A stretch of 64,000 nucleotides of DNA. Origin: CAWJFP01 sp963842155 (GTDB taxonomy: Bacteria; Pseudomonadota; Alphaproteobacteria; JACZXZ01). Below are positions 1 to 13,408 of the stretch, piece by piece; within the stretch, counting starts at the first letter, position 1; each line of letters opens with the position of its first letter. The notes under the pieces were generated by a model. It saw only the letters and a program-made list of their open reading frames with translations, was not told where the DNA came from and did not search any database. The stretch covers positions 1-64,000 of the forward strand of contig CAWJFP010000013.1 in NCBI GenBank assembly GCA_963842155.1, written 5' to 3'. The position numbers and the translations under genes are program-made.

Positions 1-297
1 ATGCCAAATGCTGTCAAAGAACTACCGGAAGTATTGTATTGTGATGACATGTACGATGCGGCCCATGGAGCAGAAGCTATTGTCCTCCTGACAGAATGGG
101 ACGAATTTCAGAAAGCGGACTGGGAACGACTTGGCCATCGTATACACCGACCGTTGATCATCGACGGGCGAAACCTTCTTCGTCCTGAAGATGTGATAGC
201 TCACGGCTTCCAATATCTCGGAATTGGTGGAATCTCTGCCGAGCCCGGCGTGACACTTCCTCCCGCAGCCTTAAACGTTTCACCGGTTACTGTCTAG
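1..297 (+). CDS. UDP-glucose 6-dehydrogenase, C-terminal part
   Basis: This is the C-terminal UDP-binding domain of a UDP-glucose/GDP-mannose dehydrogenase, which oxidises UDP-glucose to UDP-glucuronate for polysaccharide synthesis. Visible family signatures are the acidic YCDDMYDAAHGAEA stretch, the VLLTEWDEF motif and the PLIIDGRNLL motif, followed by GFQYLGIG near the normal end. The gene begins left of the window, so the ATG at base 1 is probably an internal methionine. About 24 residues follow the usual GIG ending, slightly more than typical. Its neighbour is an F420H2-dehydrogenase-like gene, a family often found in exopolysaccharide clusters, which supports a surface-polysaccharide context in the source genome. 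Confidence 0.75.
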   Translation: MPNAVKELPEVLYCDDMYDAAHGAEAIVLLTEWDEFQKADWERLGHRIHRPLIIDGRNLLRPEDVIAHGFQYLGIGGISAEPGVTLPPAALNVSPVTV

Positions 298-406
298 CGG
301 CAGGCGCCGCGGCTTGTCCTTCCTGTGCCGAAGAAATTTGACTACTTCAACGTTATTCGGCAGCGCACTAAATTCCTGCGAAACATTCAGAGTTCATTCG
401 TAACTT

Positions 407-1636
407 ATGCGAAAGATAAAGTCTCTACAAGATGTCGTCGAGTGGGATCTGTGCACCGGCTGCGGAGCATGTTTCTACGCTTGTACCAAGGGCAGCGTGT
501 CTTTGGTGAATATTGAAAACAAGGGCATTCGGCCCCGCTTTGACAATGGGGATTGCGGGTGGTGCCGCAGTGCCTTTCGATTTGTCCGGGCTACACGGTC
601 GATAGCAAGCCGGTGTCGGGAAATAACCACGGTGAGTTGGAGTTCGGGCCAGCGTTAGAAATCTGGGAGGGATTCGCTAGCGATCCAGAAATTCGTTTCA
701 AAGCGTCGTCGGGAGGTGCTCTGTCAGCAATTGCCCTGTATTGCCTGGAGCGGGAAAACATGGAGTTTGTTCTGCATACGGGCATGGACGAACAGCAACC
801 CTGGACGAACAAGACCTGCCAAAGCAGAAACCGTCGCGAACTCATGGAACGAAGCGGGTCACGATACGCTCCTGCTTCCCCCTGCGATGGCCTCGAAGCA
901 ATCGAAAAGAGCTCCAGGTCCTGTGTGTTTATTGGAAAGCCCTGCGACCGCCCGCTGCAGTCATGGCGGTTCGGGAACAACGGCCAGCACTATCCGAAAA
1001 GCTTGGATTGGTTCTAACCTTCTTTTGTGCCGGAACTCCCAGCACACGCGGAACGCTGGATTTAATGAACTCACTGCAGATCTTGCCGCAGACGACAAGC
1101 AGCGTGCGTTATCGAGGTGAAGGCTGGCCGGGAAGATTCAGAGTGGAACACGGCGATCCGCCGGAAGAGAAATCACTGTCGTATATGGAGTCTTGGGGAA
1201 AACTTAGCAGCTATCGTTCATTGCGCTGTCACTTATGCCCCGACGGAACGGGGCTCGGTGGCCGATATATCGTGCGGCGACGCCTGGCATGAATTTCAGA
1301 ATAGCGGCGCACCGGGGCTCTCCATAATCCTGGTGCGTAGTAAAAGAGGGCAGGAGATCTTGCACCGTGCCGTCGCGGCCAACTACCTCACCCTGCGGCC
1401 CAGTACTCCGGGCGGCAGTCATTGCTGCTCAGCCAAACTTGGTGGGACGACGTCAAGAATTGTTCGGTCGCCTGCTAGCCATGTGGCTCCTATTGGTGCC
1501 TTCTCCCAAATTCAAGGGCTTTTCGCTATTTCAGAGCTGGATGCGCATTCCCTTTGTAAGGAAGATTGAAACGATACTGGGCACGATGAGGCGGCTCGTA
1601 TTTCGCCGGCTTCTCATGCGAAGGCCGGTGTATTGA
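407..1636 (+). pseudogene. F420H2 dehydrogenase/hydrogenase beta-like protein, broken
   Basis: The N-terminus shows a ferredoxin-like cluster motif (DLCTGCGACFYACTKGSV, near residues 13-30). Later pieces give KASSGGALSAIALYCLE, VFIGKPCD, VLTFFCAGTPSTRGT, CHLCPD and ISCGDAWHEF, all typical of the coenzyme F420 hydrogenase/dehydrogenase beta family. These pieces lie in different forward frames. At least four frame changes are needed, near 560, 945, 1240 and 1400-1440, and they go in both directions. The last piece ends at a stop at 1636 with a basic, hydrophobic tail as in the family. Either the gene has decayed or the sequence here is error-rich. In polysaccharide clusters such proteins are thought to act as redox or pyruvyl-type modifying enzymes. 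Confidence 0.72.
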
Positions 1637-1729
1637 CTCTGAACTCGATGCTTTTTGTCCATGCGGAGTCCTGAAAAACTGCGAACAGACGTTTTTGCCA
1701 CCGGGGGAGACGACCGGAGCCCATTCGAT

Positions 1730-2201
1730 GTGGCGCCGAGAGTACCGCGCCGAGATTTGCGTTCCAATACGCGCTTCGGCGGTATTGACCAGGGTCAGGA
1801 GCTGGGGCTTCAAGCCGAATTCCGGACACCTTGTAGTTGCTCTGCGCCATCATCAGGGGGATCCGGTTCAGGTACATCCCGCGGTTCTTGATCAACGGCT
1901 GGGTAACGCTGAAATTCAGGTTGGAAGTTAGGGACGGGTTGTAGTTGGCAAACGAATTGGTCTGGGAAGTCTTGGCCCCCGAATAGGTTACCGAATAGCT
2001 GGTCCCGGTTTCAAACGTCTGCGCATAACTCAGGCTGTAAGGCTGGGTCAGCGACTTGGTGACCGCGGCGGCATCCAGGGCCTGGAGGGCGCTGGTAGGC
2101 AAACCCGTATTTCGGGTGGTGGAGAAAGAGGCCCTGGCAGTGGGATCCCATAGCCCGTAGACCGACAAAATGTTGTACTTGGGAATCTGGAGGCTGATCA
2201 A
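1730..2201 (-). pseudogene. TolC-family outer-membrane efflux protein fragment
   Basis: Read leftward from 2201, the frame gives YGLWDPTARASFSTTRNT, then TGTSYSVTYSGAKTSQTN, NPSLTSNLNFSVTQPLIKNR and NRIPLMMAQSNYKVS. This is the beta-strand and loop pattern of TolC-like outer-membrane factors. A frame change near 1815 gives QLLTLVNTAEA, and a change back gives YWNANLGA, again family-like. The N-terminal coiled coil and signal peptide are missing, as is the C-terminal half. The frame runs without a start codon toward the hairpin at 2223-2253. The style resembles Acidobacteria homologues (judgement from memory). Nothing suggests it is functional. Confidence 0.6.
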
Positions 2202-2222
2202 CGGCCGTTGGCGAGAAATGCA

Positions 2223-2253
2223 AGAGCGATTCCGCCTCAGCGGATATCGCTCT
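2223..2253 (-). terminator. Terminator hairpin after asmA-family gene
   Basis: The 8-bp arms AGAGCGAT and ATCGCTCT (2223-2230 and 2246-2253) enclose a second pair CCGC/GCGG (2232-2235 and 2240-2243) around a CTCA loop. It lies 17 bases past the stop codon of the minus-strand gene at 2271. On that strand it is followed by TTGCATTTCTC, a weak U-rich tail. It probably ends the AsmA-family transcript. It also marks the left limit of clearly alphaproteobacterial sequence. Confidence 0.6.
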
Positions 2254-2270
2254 AGGACGGCGGCGTGGCG

Positions 2271-5200
2271 CTATTGCGCGGGCGCGGCGTTGTTGCCGGG
2301 CGGCGGCACGGCCTTGCGGACATCCTTCAGGATCGCCTTCATGCCGCGATCGAGGAGATATTCCTGCAGCTCGTTCGCGAGGATGAATTTACGCGGATCG
2401 TCGAGTGGGCCCCGCAGCTTGATCGAGAAGGGCGGCACGCCCTGCGCGCCCGCGAGCTTGAACTCGACGCCATAGTCCATATACCAGCGCGGCAGGTCGA
2501 AGACGCCCTGCCCCCGGCCCTGCGCACCGTCCAGCTCGAGCGCGAGATCGCGATTCTCGATGACCCCCTCGCGCACCGTGAAATTGCCGGCCAGCCGGTT
2601 GAGCTTGCTCGAGCCGCCCGACGTGAGCGAGCGGACGAGACCGAGAATGTCCGACGAGCGATCGAGCTTGTTGAGCCGGTCGTCGAGCGCCGGGATGTCC
2701 ACGCCCTCGAGCGAGGTGTCGGTAAGCGCCGCCGTGCCGTCGCCGCTCAGGCTTCGCGCCAAGCCGAGCTCGCTCGCACCGCTCGCCCTGAGCTCGCCAC
2801 TGACGCTGAAGGTGCCGTTCGCGAGACGCAGCGGGCCGAGATGCAGCCCGTCCTGATCGAGCTTGGCATGATCGAGCCGGAAGGCGAGCGCCGCCTTCGC
2901 CGCGGCTTGCGCATCGAGCCGCCCGGTCAGCTTGAGCTCGCCGTCGGCGAGCCGGCCGCTTAGCTCGGTCACGTCGAGCACGCCGTCGCGCAAGCTGGCG
3001 GCGAGCTTGGCACCCTCGATGCGGTAGCGGCCATAGCTCAACATCTGGCCCGAAAAGGCGAGGTCGGCGTCGCTCGAGCGCAGCATGGAGAGATCGAATG
3101 GCGCCGAGGACCAATGGCTGCTCGCCACGAGCGCGGCCTGCCCGCGCGGCCGGCGGTCGAGCGTGTCTTCGGCGGCGGTCTTGAAGGGAAGCCAAGCGCC
3201 CAGATCGAGCTGCCCGGCATCGATCCGCAGGTCGTATTTCGGCCGCGGCCCGCCAAGCGCCGCCGCAATGCCGCCGCTGAAGGCAAGCGAGCCCAGCTTG
3301 GCCTGAATATCCGCGAGCGTGACCGCGCCGGGCTTGCCGCGTGCCATGGCCTGCAAACGGAAGTCGCCTGCCGCCGCCGCGCCGGGCCGGTAGTCGGGCG
3401 CCAACAAATGCAGAAGCGCGGGAAAATCCGGATCGGCCGCCGCGATGGCAAGATCGTAGCTTGCGCCCGCGTCGCTCAACCCGGCGCTACCCTTGAGGCT
3501 CGCCGTGGCTTTGTCGCCGGCCAAGACCATATCGACCGTCATGGCGTCGGTGGGACCCTCGATCTTTCCTTTGACGCCGAAGCTTTGCAGTCGACCCAAC
3601 ACACCCGAGGGCTGGGTGCCGGCGAGGGCGAGCAGCATCGGCAGCCGCTTGGCGTCGAGATCGAGCGCCGCCTTGATCGTCGGCTTCTCCACCATGTCGC
3701 GCAGCTCGACGCTGCCGCTGGCATCGAGCAGGCTCGAGCTCACCGCGAGATCGGAGAGCGAGACATTCTCAAGCCCGCCCGCGAGTCGCGCGCCGAGCTT
3801 CAGCGGCCCCAACCCCTTGGCATCCGTGCCCGGCAGCAAGGCGGCGACGAGCGGCGTGAGATCGGGGTCATCCGCCTTGAGGGTGAGATCATAGGCGAGG
3901 CCCTTCTCGGCATTGCCGACGCGGCCCGTGACGGAAAAGCTGCCGCCCTGCACCGCGATCTCGTTGTCCAACGTGATGCCCAACTCGTCGCCATCGGCCT
4001 TGAGCTGGATCGCGAGCGGGCCCAGCCTGTCGAGCATCGCGCTCGCGGGTCGACCACCCGGCTGCACAAGGCTGAGGAGATAGCCCACCCGTCGCAAGGT
4101 CAGCGCGAGGTCGACCTTGCCGACCGGCTTGTCCGGCAGGCCGCTGAGGTCGATTGCCCCAGTGGCGTCGAGCAGGCCTGACTGCGCCCTGAGACCGCTG
4201 ACCGCGAGGGCGCCGAGCCGGCCCTTGAAATGACCGGCAAGCGCAAGGCTGCCGAGATCGGCGGGCGGCGGCGGCGGCGGCGCGAGCAAGCCCATGAGAA
4301 CCGCCAGCCGCGGCTCGTCGAGCGAGAGATCGAGATCGTAGCTCGTCCCCTTTACCAGCCCGATGCTGCCTACCGCCTTATAGCTGCCGCCGAGGGCGGA
4401 GCCCGAGATGTCGAGCGCGAGCAGGTCGAGCCCGCCCTTGACCTTGCCCTTGACGGCGAAGACGCCGAGCCGGTCGGGCGAGACGGCCGCCGTCACGCCC
4501 GCGAAGCGCATGAAGCCCGCGAGATCCGCGGCTGAAGCGTCGAGCGAGAGATCGACTTGCGCCTTCTCGGCCGATCCCGAGACGCTACCGCTCAGCTTGC
4601 CCTTGACGCCGGCGAGATCGTCGACCGCCGCCTCGTGCAGAGTGAGCGTGCCCGCCTGGACCGTGCCGTCGAGGCGCAAGCCCGTGATCTCCTGTCCGCG
4701 GAAAATGAGATGGTCGATACGCGCGCGGATGTTGGCATCGAAGCTGTCGAGCCAATTGAGAGCGTCGAGCGGGGTCGCGGCGGGCGCAGTGGGCGGGGAA
4801 GCTGCCGTCGCTGCGGCACTCCCCGCGCCAGGGGCCGGCGCCAGATAGCCGTCGAGATTGAGTCGGTCGACCGCCAAGCTGGCGCCAAAAGCCGGCCGCA
4901 CGCGCAAGAGAATGTTTGCGCCGCCGACCAGATGCGTCGAATCGATGTTGGCGTCGAGACCATGCAGGTCGAGCTCCTCGGCGGTGAGGCCGAAGCCCGC
5001 CGAGAGCACCACCTTGCGCAGGCGCTCAGCCGGCACATGCGAGATATCGATCTTGAGCCATTCGAGCAGGCCGCGCAGATCGTCCGACGCGGCCTCGAGC
5101 GTGCCGTTGAAGTTCGGCTTGCCGCCCGGCGTCGCCAAGCTGCCGGAGATGGTCACATCCGAGCCGCCCGGAAGCTCGGCGGAAAGTTGCGAGACCTTCA

Positions 5201-6359
5201 CGGCGCCCTTGTCGAGGCTCGCCTTGAGCTCGACCTGGCGCAACACGCCGCCCTTGTAGACGACGCCGTCGATCGAGATGTCGACCGTAGCCGCGAGCAT
5301 GCCCGGCAGATTGAGCGAGATCGGCAAGGGAGCGGCCTCGGCGGGCGTCGGATTCGCCGGCGCGGCGACCTTCGCGTCGCTCGGAGAGCCGGCCGCCGCC
5401 GCCTTGTCGAGATCGATCTGGTCGAAGCTCAAGGTGGCGTTGAGGCGGGGCGGATCGCCGCGCGCGTAGTCTATCCCGCCCTTGGCCTCGCTGTCGCCAA
5501 GGCGGAAATCGACGCCGCTCAACGCGACGCGGCCGGCGCCGACATCGAGAGTGCCGTCGAGCACGAAGCTCTGCGCCAGCAGCGCGGGCAGCGCCTTGGC
5601 GTCGGCGAGACCGAGGCCGGCCGCGAAAGCGGCCAGCTGCGGCGCCGCCAGATGAAGCTTTCCCGCCAGCGTCGTCGTGGCCTCGTTGTCGGCCAGGGTG
5701 CCGTCGAAAGCGAGCTCGCCGCCCGCCGCGGCGAGCCGCAGCTCGAGCCCCGCGGGCCTGTCGCCGCCTGCACGCTCCAGGCTCGCCTGGAAGCTCATGG
5801 CGACGCCCTGCGCGACGGCCTTGCCCTCGGCGAAGAGGGGCCCATTGGGTGTATTGGGCACCAGGCTGCCGTCGATATGCGACGCTGTCTCGGCGAAGCC
5901 GTTGCGGTCGTCGCGATAGCTGACACTGCCGTCGCTGAAGTCGAGATGGTCGAGCTGCAGCCAATCGGGCAGTGTGAGCCCAGCCCAATTGCCCTCCCCG
6001 CTCGGCAGGCGCTCGAGCGACAAGACGGGCGCATCGAGCAGCATTCTTTCCACCTGGATGCGCCCCTTAAAGAGCGGCGCGAAGGCGATGAGCGCTTGCG
6101 CGCCCTTGATCCGCAACAGCTCGGGGCCCGACGCGCCGGGCGGATTGGCCAGGCGCAGGCGCGAGAAGGTCAAGCGCGGGCTTGGCAGGATCTCGAGGTT
6201 GATGTCGCCGTCGAGCGCCACGCTGCGGCCGGTCGTGCGCTCGACCGCGGAGACGATCTCGCCTTTGTAGCGGTTCCAGTCGATCATGCTCGGGCCGACA
6301 AGAACCAGCACGACGATCAACGCCAGCAATATGCCGAGAACAACGAGCAGCCTTTTCAC
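2271..6359 (-). CDS. AsmA-family inner-membrane/periplasmic protein
   Basis: The 1362-residue protein begins with one membrane anchor (MKRLLVVLGILLALIVVLVLVG, about residues 4-22). The AsmA signature region follows: DWNRYKGEIVSAVERTTG, SVALDGDI and SPRLTFSRLRLAN. The rest is a long run of repeated beta-rich segments with G, D and L-rich strands, as in the large AsmA/TamB-like bridge proteins. An AsmA_2-type C-terminus is visible near TSLEGVDIPALDDRLN. Such proteins span the periplasm and are linked to outer-membrane lipid homeostasis. A proline-rich linker (about residues 505-530) and PPPPPPADLG near residue 690 separate blocks. It is the last gene of a minus-strand group. Exact substrate unknown. 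Confidence 0.85.
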   Translation of the reverse strand: MKRLLVVLGILLALIVVLVLVGPSMIDWNRYKGEIVSAVERTTGRSVALDGDINLEILPSPRLTFSRLRLANPPGASGPELLRIKGAQALIAFAPLFKGRIQVERMLLDAPVLSLERLPSGEGNWAGLTLPDWLQLDHLDFSDGSVSYRDDRNGFAETASHIDGSLVPNTPNGPLFAEGKAVAQGVAMSFQASLERAGGDRPAGLELRLAAAGGELAFDGTLADNEATTTLAGKLHLAAPQLAAFAAGLGLADAKALPALLAQSFVLDGTLDVGAGRVALSGVDFRLGDSEAKGGIDYARGDPPRLNATLSFDQIDLDKAAAAGSPSDAKVAAPANPTPAEAAPLPISLNLPGMLAATVDISIDGVVYKGGVLRQVELKASLDKGAVKVSQLSAELPGGSDVTISGSLATPGGKPNFNGTLEAASDDLRGLLEWLKIDISHVPAERLRKVVLSAGFGLTAEELDLHGLDANIDSTHLVGGANILLRVRPAFGASLAVDRLNLDGYLAPAPGAGSAAATAASPPTAPAATPLDALNWLDSFDANIRARIDHLIFRGQEITGLRLDGTVQAGTLTLHEAAVDDLAGVKGKLSGSVSGSAEKAQVDLSLDASAADLAGFMRFAGVTAAVSPDRLGVFAVKGKVKGGLDLLALDISGSALGGSYKAVGSIGLVKGTSYDLDLSLDEPRLAVLMGLLAPPPPPPADLGSLALAGHFKGRLGALAVSGLRAQSGLLDATGAIDLSGLPDKPVGKVDLALTLRRVGYLLSLVQPGGRPASAMLDRLGPLAIQLKADGDELGITLDNEIAVQGGSFSVTGRVGNAEKGLAYDLTLKADDPDLTPLVAALLPGTDAKGLGPLKLGARLAGGLENVSLSDLAVSSSLLDASGSVELRDMVEKPTIKAALDLDAKRLPMLLALAGTQPSGVLGRLQSFGVKGKIEGPTDAMTVDMVLAGDKATASLKGSAGLSDAGASYDLAIAAADPDFPALLHLLAPDYRPGAAAAGDFRLQAMARGKPGAVTLADIQAKLGSLAFSGGIAAALGGPRPKYDLRIDAGQLDLGAWLPFKTAAEDTLDRRPRGQAALVASSHWSSAPFDLSMLRSSDADLAFSGQMLSYGRYRIEGAKLAASLRDGVLDVTELSGRLADGELKLTGRLDAQAAAKAALAFRLDHAKLDQDGLHLGPLRLANGTFSVSGELRASGASELGLARSLSGDGTAALTDTSLEGVDIPALDDRLNKLDRSSDILGLVRSLTSGGSSKLNRLAGNFTVREGVIENRDLALELDGAQGRGQGVFDLPRWYMDYGVEFKLAGAQGVPPFSIKLRGPLDDPRKFILANELQEYLLDRGMKAILKDVRKAVPPPGNNAAPAQ

Positions 6360-6443
6360 GCGCCGCGCCTCCCGGGCTTGACCGGCCGCGAGCTTAAAGG
6401 CCGCTTGTGTCGGGAATGTGGCATGCCGCGGCGCGACGGCAAC

Positions 6444-7847
6444 TCATACGCGCAAGATCTTGCCCGGATTCATGATGTTGTCCGGGTCGATCGCGCGCTT
6501 GATCTGGCGCATGACGCTCACCGCCTCGCCATGCTCCGCGACGAGGAAGTCGAGCTTGCCGATGCCGATGCCGTGCTCGCCCGTGCAGGTGCCGTCCATG
6601 GCGAGCGCGCGCATCACCATGCGCTCGTTGATCGCCTCGGCCTCGTGCCGCTCCGCCTCGCTGTCGGGATCGATGAGGAAAAGAAGATGGAAATTGCCGT
6701 CGCCCACATGGCCGGCGATCGTCACCGGCATGGATGCGGTCGCGAGATCCTTGTGGGTCTCCCCGATGCATTCGGCAAGGCGCGAGATCGGCACGCAAAC
6801 GTCCGTCGAGATGCCGCGGCAGCCGGGCCGAAGCTGGAGCGAAGCGAAATACATGTCGTGGCGCGCCTGCCAGAGCTTGCTGCGCTCCTCGGGCTTGTCC
6901 GCCCAGCGGAAATCGTTGGCGCCATGCGAGCCGGCGATGGCCTGCACGGTCTCGACCTGCTCGGCCACCCCGGCCGCGGAGCCGTGGAACTCGAAGAAGA
7001 GCGTGAACAGCTCGGGGTAGTCGAGCTTGGAATAGCGGTTGATCGCGCGGATCGCCATCGGATCGAGGAACTCGATGCGCGCGATCGGCACGCCCGCCTG
7101 GATGGTCTCGATCACGGTCCGCACGGCGTCGTCGAGACCCGGGAAGGGGCAGACCGCGGCCGAGATCGCCTCGGGCTGGCCATGGAGCCGCAGAGTCACT
7201 TCGGTGATCACGCCGAGCGTGCCCTCGGAGCCTACGAAGAGGCGGGTCAGGTCATAGCCCGCGGCGGATTTGCGCGCCCGCTTCGCGGTGCGGATGACGC
7301 GCCCGTCCGGCAGCACGACGGTCAGCGCCAGCACGTTCTCGCGCATGGTGCCGTAGCGCACCGCATTGGTGCCCGAGGCCCGCGTCGCCGCCATGCCGCC
7401 CAAGGAGGCGTCGGCCCCCGGATCGATGGGAAAGAAGAGGCCCGTGTCGCGGATATGGGCGTTGAGCTGCTTGCGCGTGACGCCGGCCTCGACCGTGCAG
7501 TCGAGATCCTCGGCGCTGACCCTCAGGATATTGTTCATCTGGCTAACGTCGAGGCAGATGCCGCCCTCGATCGCCAGCACATGGCCCTCGAGCGAGCTGC
7601 CGGTGCCGAAGGCGATGACGGGGAGCTTGTGCCGCGCGCAGATCTTGACGATCTCGCTGACCTCCGCGGTCGAGCGCGCGAAGGCGACGCCCTCGGGCGG
7701 GGAGGCCCGGAAGCTCGATTCGTCCTTGCCATGGAGCTGGCGCACCGCGAGCGCGGTCGAGAAACGCTCGCCGAGCAACGCCTTGAGCGCCTCGAGCGCG
7801 GGCGCGCTCAATCTCGGCTCGATGGCTTTCGTCGTGGGCGCCGGCAT
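6444..7847 (-). CDS. FAD-linked oxidase, GlcD/D-lactate dehydrogenase type
   Basis: The 467-residue flavoprotein belongs to the vanillyl-alcohol oxidase superfamily, which oxidises 2-hydroxy acids such as D-lactate or glycolate. The N-terminal FAD_binding_4 domain carries VIAFGTGSSLEGHVLAIEGG and DASLGGMAATRASGTNAVRYG. The C-terminal FAD-oxidase domain ends with GTCTGEHGIGIGKLDFL, whose histidines are typical of the active site. No signal peptide or membrane segment is seen. A separate FeS subunit (GlcF) is not adjacent, so a D-lactate dehydrogenase-like single-chain enzyme is more likely than a full glycolate oxidase. An MFS transporter lies 115 bases upstream on the same strand and may import its substrate (inference). 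Confidence 0.85.
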   Translation of the reverse strand: MPAPTTKAIEPRLSAPALEALKALLGERFSTALAVRQLHGKDESSFRASPPEGVAFARSTAEVSEIVKICARHKLPVIAFGTGSSLEGHVLAIEGGICLDVSQMNNILRVSAEDLDCTVEAGVTRKQLNAHIRDTGLFFPIDPGADASLGGMAATRASGTNAVRYGTMRENVLALTVVLPDGRVIRTAKRARKSAAGYDLTRLFVGSEGTLGVITEVTLRLHGQPEAISAAVCPFPGLDDAVRTVIETIQAGVPIARIEFLDPMAIRAINRYSKLDYPELFTLFFEFHGSAAGVAEQVETVQAIAGSHGANDFRWADKPEERSKLWQARHDMYFASLQLRPGCRGISTDVCVPISRLAECIGETHKDLATASMPVTIAGHVGDGNFHLLFLIDPDSEAERHEAEAINERMVMRALAMDGTCTGEHGIGIGKLDFLVAEHGEAVSVMRQIKRAIDPDNIMNPGKILRV

Positions 7848-7962
7848 TGTTCAGCCCCTCCTCGTCGCGGACCTCGAATATCTATGCCAGGACGCTACTC
7901 TCGCGGTATTCAAGCGGCAAGAGGCGCGCGCCGTCGGCGGAGGAGAATGACGCGCCCTCCGG

Positions 7963-9190
7963 TCATGCAAGCTCGCGCCCGCGCGTCTCCGGCATGATGA
8001 GCGCGATCAGGATCACCAGGCCGTAGGCCGCCGCGGCGAACAGGCCGATGGCGCTGCCGAGCGACATGCTGGCGGAAAGCATGCCCACGAGGGTGGGAAA
8101 GAAGGCGGCGACGCCGCGCCCGAAATTGTAGCAGAAGCCTTGGCCCGTCGCGCGCAGCTCGGTCGGGAAGATCTCGGTCAGGAAGGGGCCCATGCCGCTG
8201 AAAATGCCCGAGGCGAAAAATCCGAGCGGAAAGCCGAGATAGAGCATCGACCGGTCGGAGAGATCGAGCTGGGTGTAGATGAGCGCGATCGACGAGCGAG
8301 CCGAAGGCGAAGAGTAGGAAATTCAACCGCCGACCGACGGCGTCGCTCAGATAGGCGCTTGCGATATAGCCTATCCAGGAGCCCAGGATGATCACCGCCA
8401 GATAGCCGCCCGTGCCGAGCACGGTCAGGTGACGCTGGGTGCGTAGAAAAGTGGGCAGCCAGGTCGTGATGGCGTAATAGCCGCCTTGCGCGCCGATGGC
8501 GATGAGCGCGCCGCGAGCCGTCGCCGCAATGAGGCGGGGCGAGAAGATCTCGAGCGGGTTCGTCCTGCGCCGCGCCTCGTCGGCGCGCGCGCTGACGAAG
8601 ATCGCGGGCTCGGGCACGAAGCGCCGGACGTAGAACACCAGGAAGGCCGGCAAGATTCCCAGGAAGAACATCACCCGCCAGGCTACGTCCTGCGGCAGGA
8701 GCTGAAAGAGGAGCGTCGCGAGGATGGCCGCGGCGGCCCAGCCGAAGGCCCAAGCGCTTTGCACCGTGCCGACCGCCGTGCCGCGATATTTCGCGCGGAT
8801 CACCTCGCCCATCAGCACCGAGCCGGCCGCCCATTCGCCGCCGAAGCCGAAGCCCTGGAAGCCGCGCACGACGAGGAGCTGCTCGAAATTGCCGGTGAAG
8901 CCCGAGAGAAAGGTAAAGAAGGCGTACCAGAGAATGGTAATCTGCAGGAGCCGCACGCGCCCCATGCGGTCCGCCAGCATGCCGACGACCCAGCCGCCGA
9001 AGGCGGAGATCACCAGCGCGCTCGTCGCGAGCAGTCCGGCTTGGGTATTGGTGATCTTCCAGAGGGCGATGAGCGAGGGGATGACGAAGCTGTAGATCTG
9101 CACGTCGAAGGCATCGAGGCCCCATCCTCCCGCGCAAGCCCAAAAGGTGCGGCGCTCCTCAGGGCGCAGCTCGCGAAACCAGGCCAGCAT
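7963..9190 (-). CDS. MFS metabolite transporter, one frameshift
   Basis: A 12-helix major facilitator protein of the metabolite:H+ symporter type. The start at 9190 (MLAWFRELRPEERRTFWACA) is preferred over longer upstream frames because homology begins there. The loop 2-3 signature GMLADRMGRVRLL and the following FGFGGEWAAGSVLMGE, near helix 4, are clear. The frame breaks near 8296. Upstream it reads LLFAFGSL; skipping one base gives SIALIYTQLDLSDRSM and then GIFSGMGPFLTEIFPTELRATG to the stop at 7963. The protein is full length once that base is ignored, so a sequence error is likely. It starts 17 bases after a small secreted protein and precedes an FAD oxidase. Substrate unknown, perhaps an organic acid. 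Confidence 0.8.
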
Positions 9191-9206
9191 TTCTACGGCG
9201 CCTCGA

Positions 9207-9617
9207 TCATCGCGTCCATGACGACCCGCCGAAGCCGCCCGATTTCGAGATGGCCTGGAGCTGGCCCGGCGAGACGATCTGCAGCACGAGCCCGCCGCTG
9301 CCGCCGGCGCCGCCCTTGGGCACGTCGACCCAGCGGAGATGGATGGCGCCGTCGCCTTCCACCCTGCCATGGGCGATATTGACCCAGGGCGAGTTCATCG
9401 GTGCGCGCTCGCCGAGCCAGGAGACCTCGGTGCCGATCATGCGAATGTAATAGGTGCCGCCGTCATCGCAGCGCCAAACGCCGGTCAGGTCGGGCAGATT
9501 ATATTGAACCGGCGTCGGCCCGGCCGGGACGCCAGCCGAAATCGCGCCCGCGGCAAAGGCCGGCGCCGCAACGAGCGCCGCACCGACGAACAAGGCGGCC
9601 ATCATTATCCTCGACAT
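9207..9617 (-). CDS. Small secreted protein, function unknown
   Basis: 136 residues with a clear Sec signal peptide (MSRIMMAALFVGAALVAAPAFAAG, cleavage likely after AFA near residue 22). The mature part is rich in Gly and Trp. It contains DLTGVWRCDDGGTYYIR and then GTEVSWLGE and HLRWVDVPKGGAGGSGG, which suggests a small beta-barrel fold that tests weight or composition of a ligand, as in lipocalin-like stress proteins (weak inference). The ATG is preceded by GGGGGAAT about 10 bases away. It lies between 5-oxoprolinase and an MFS transporter on the same strand, 17 bases before the transporter. I do not recognise the family with certainty. Confidence 0.65.
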   Translation of the reverse strand: MSRIMMAALFVGAALVAAPAFAAGAISAGVPAGPTPVQYNLPDLTGVWRCDDGGTYYIRMIGTEVSWLGERAPMNSPWVNIAHGRVEGDGAIHLRWVDVPKGGAGGSGGLVLQIVSPGQLQAISKSGGFGGSSWTR

Positions 9618-9736
9618 TCATTGCGATTCCCCCCATTGCTGGATTTCGACCGAGGCCGATTGACGAAAGATAATATCATTCGCGCGCGAAACCGGCGACT
9701 CGATTCACCCGCACGAGGGGGCCGACGGGCCCTCCG

Positions 9737-13408
<3,672 letters not shown>

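Larger units (their letters stand above)
1..2215. other. Foreign or mis-joined left-end segment
   Basis: This stretch has visibly lower G+C and much weaker G/C bias at third codon positions than everything to its right. It holds the end of a UDP-glucose dehydrogenase, a broken F420H2-dehydrogenase-like gene and a TolC piece lacking both ends. None of these is intact within the window, and two need several frame changes to read. The change occurs between the last readable TolC codons (about 2201) and the hairpin behind the asmA-family gene (2223). It may be decayed transferred DNA or an assembly chimera; the sequence alone cannot decide. Acidobacterial origin is inferred only from the style of the TolC fragment. 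Confidence 0.6.

Noticed and set aside
4557..7997. An 1146-codon plus-strand open frame opposite the AsmA and FAD-oxidase genes
   Set aside because: It lies antisense to two well-supported genes, is Arg/Glu/Ala/Asp-rich low-complexity sequence and has no family motif. Long antisense frames are common in G+C-rich DNA.
8500..9190. Antisense or second gene in the MFS region because of its frame break
   Set aside because: Both frames on the minus strand carry consecutive MFS segments that join with one base removed, so it is one gene.
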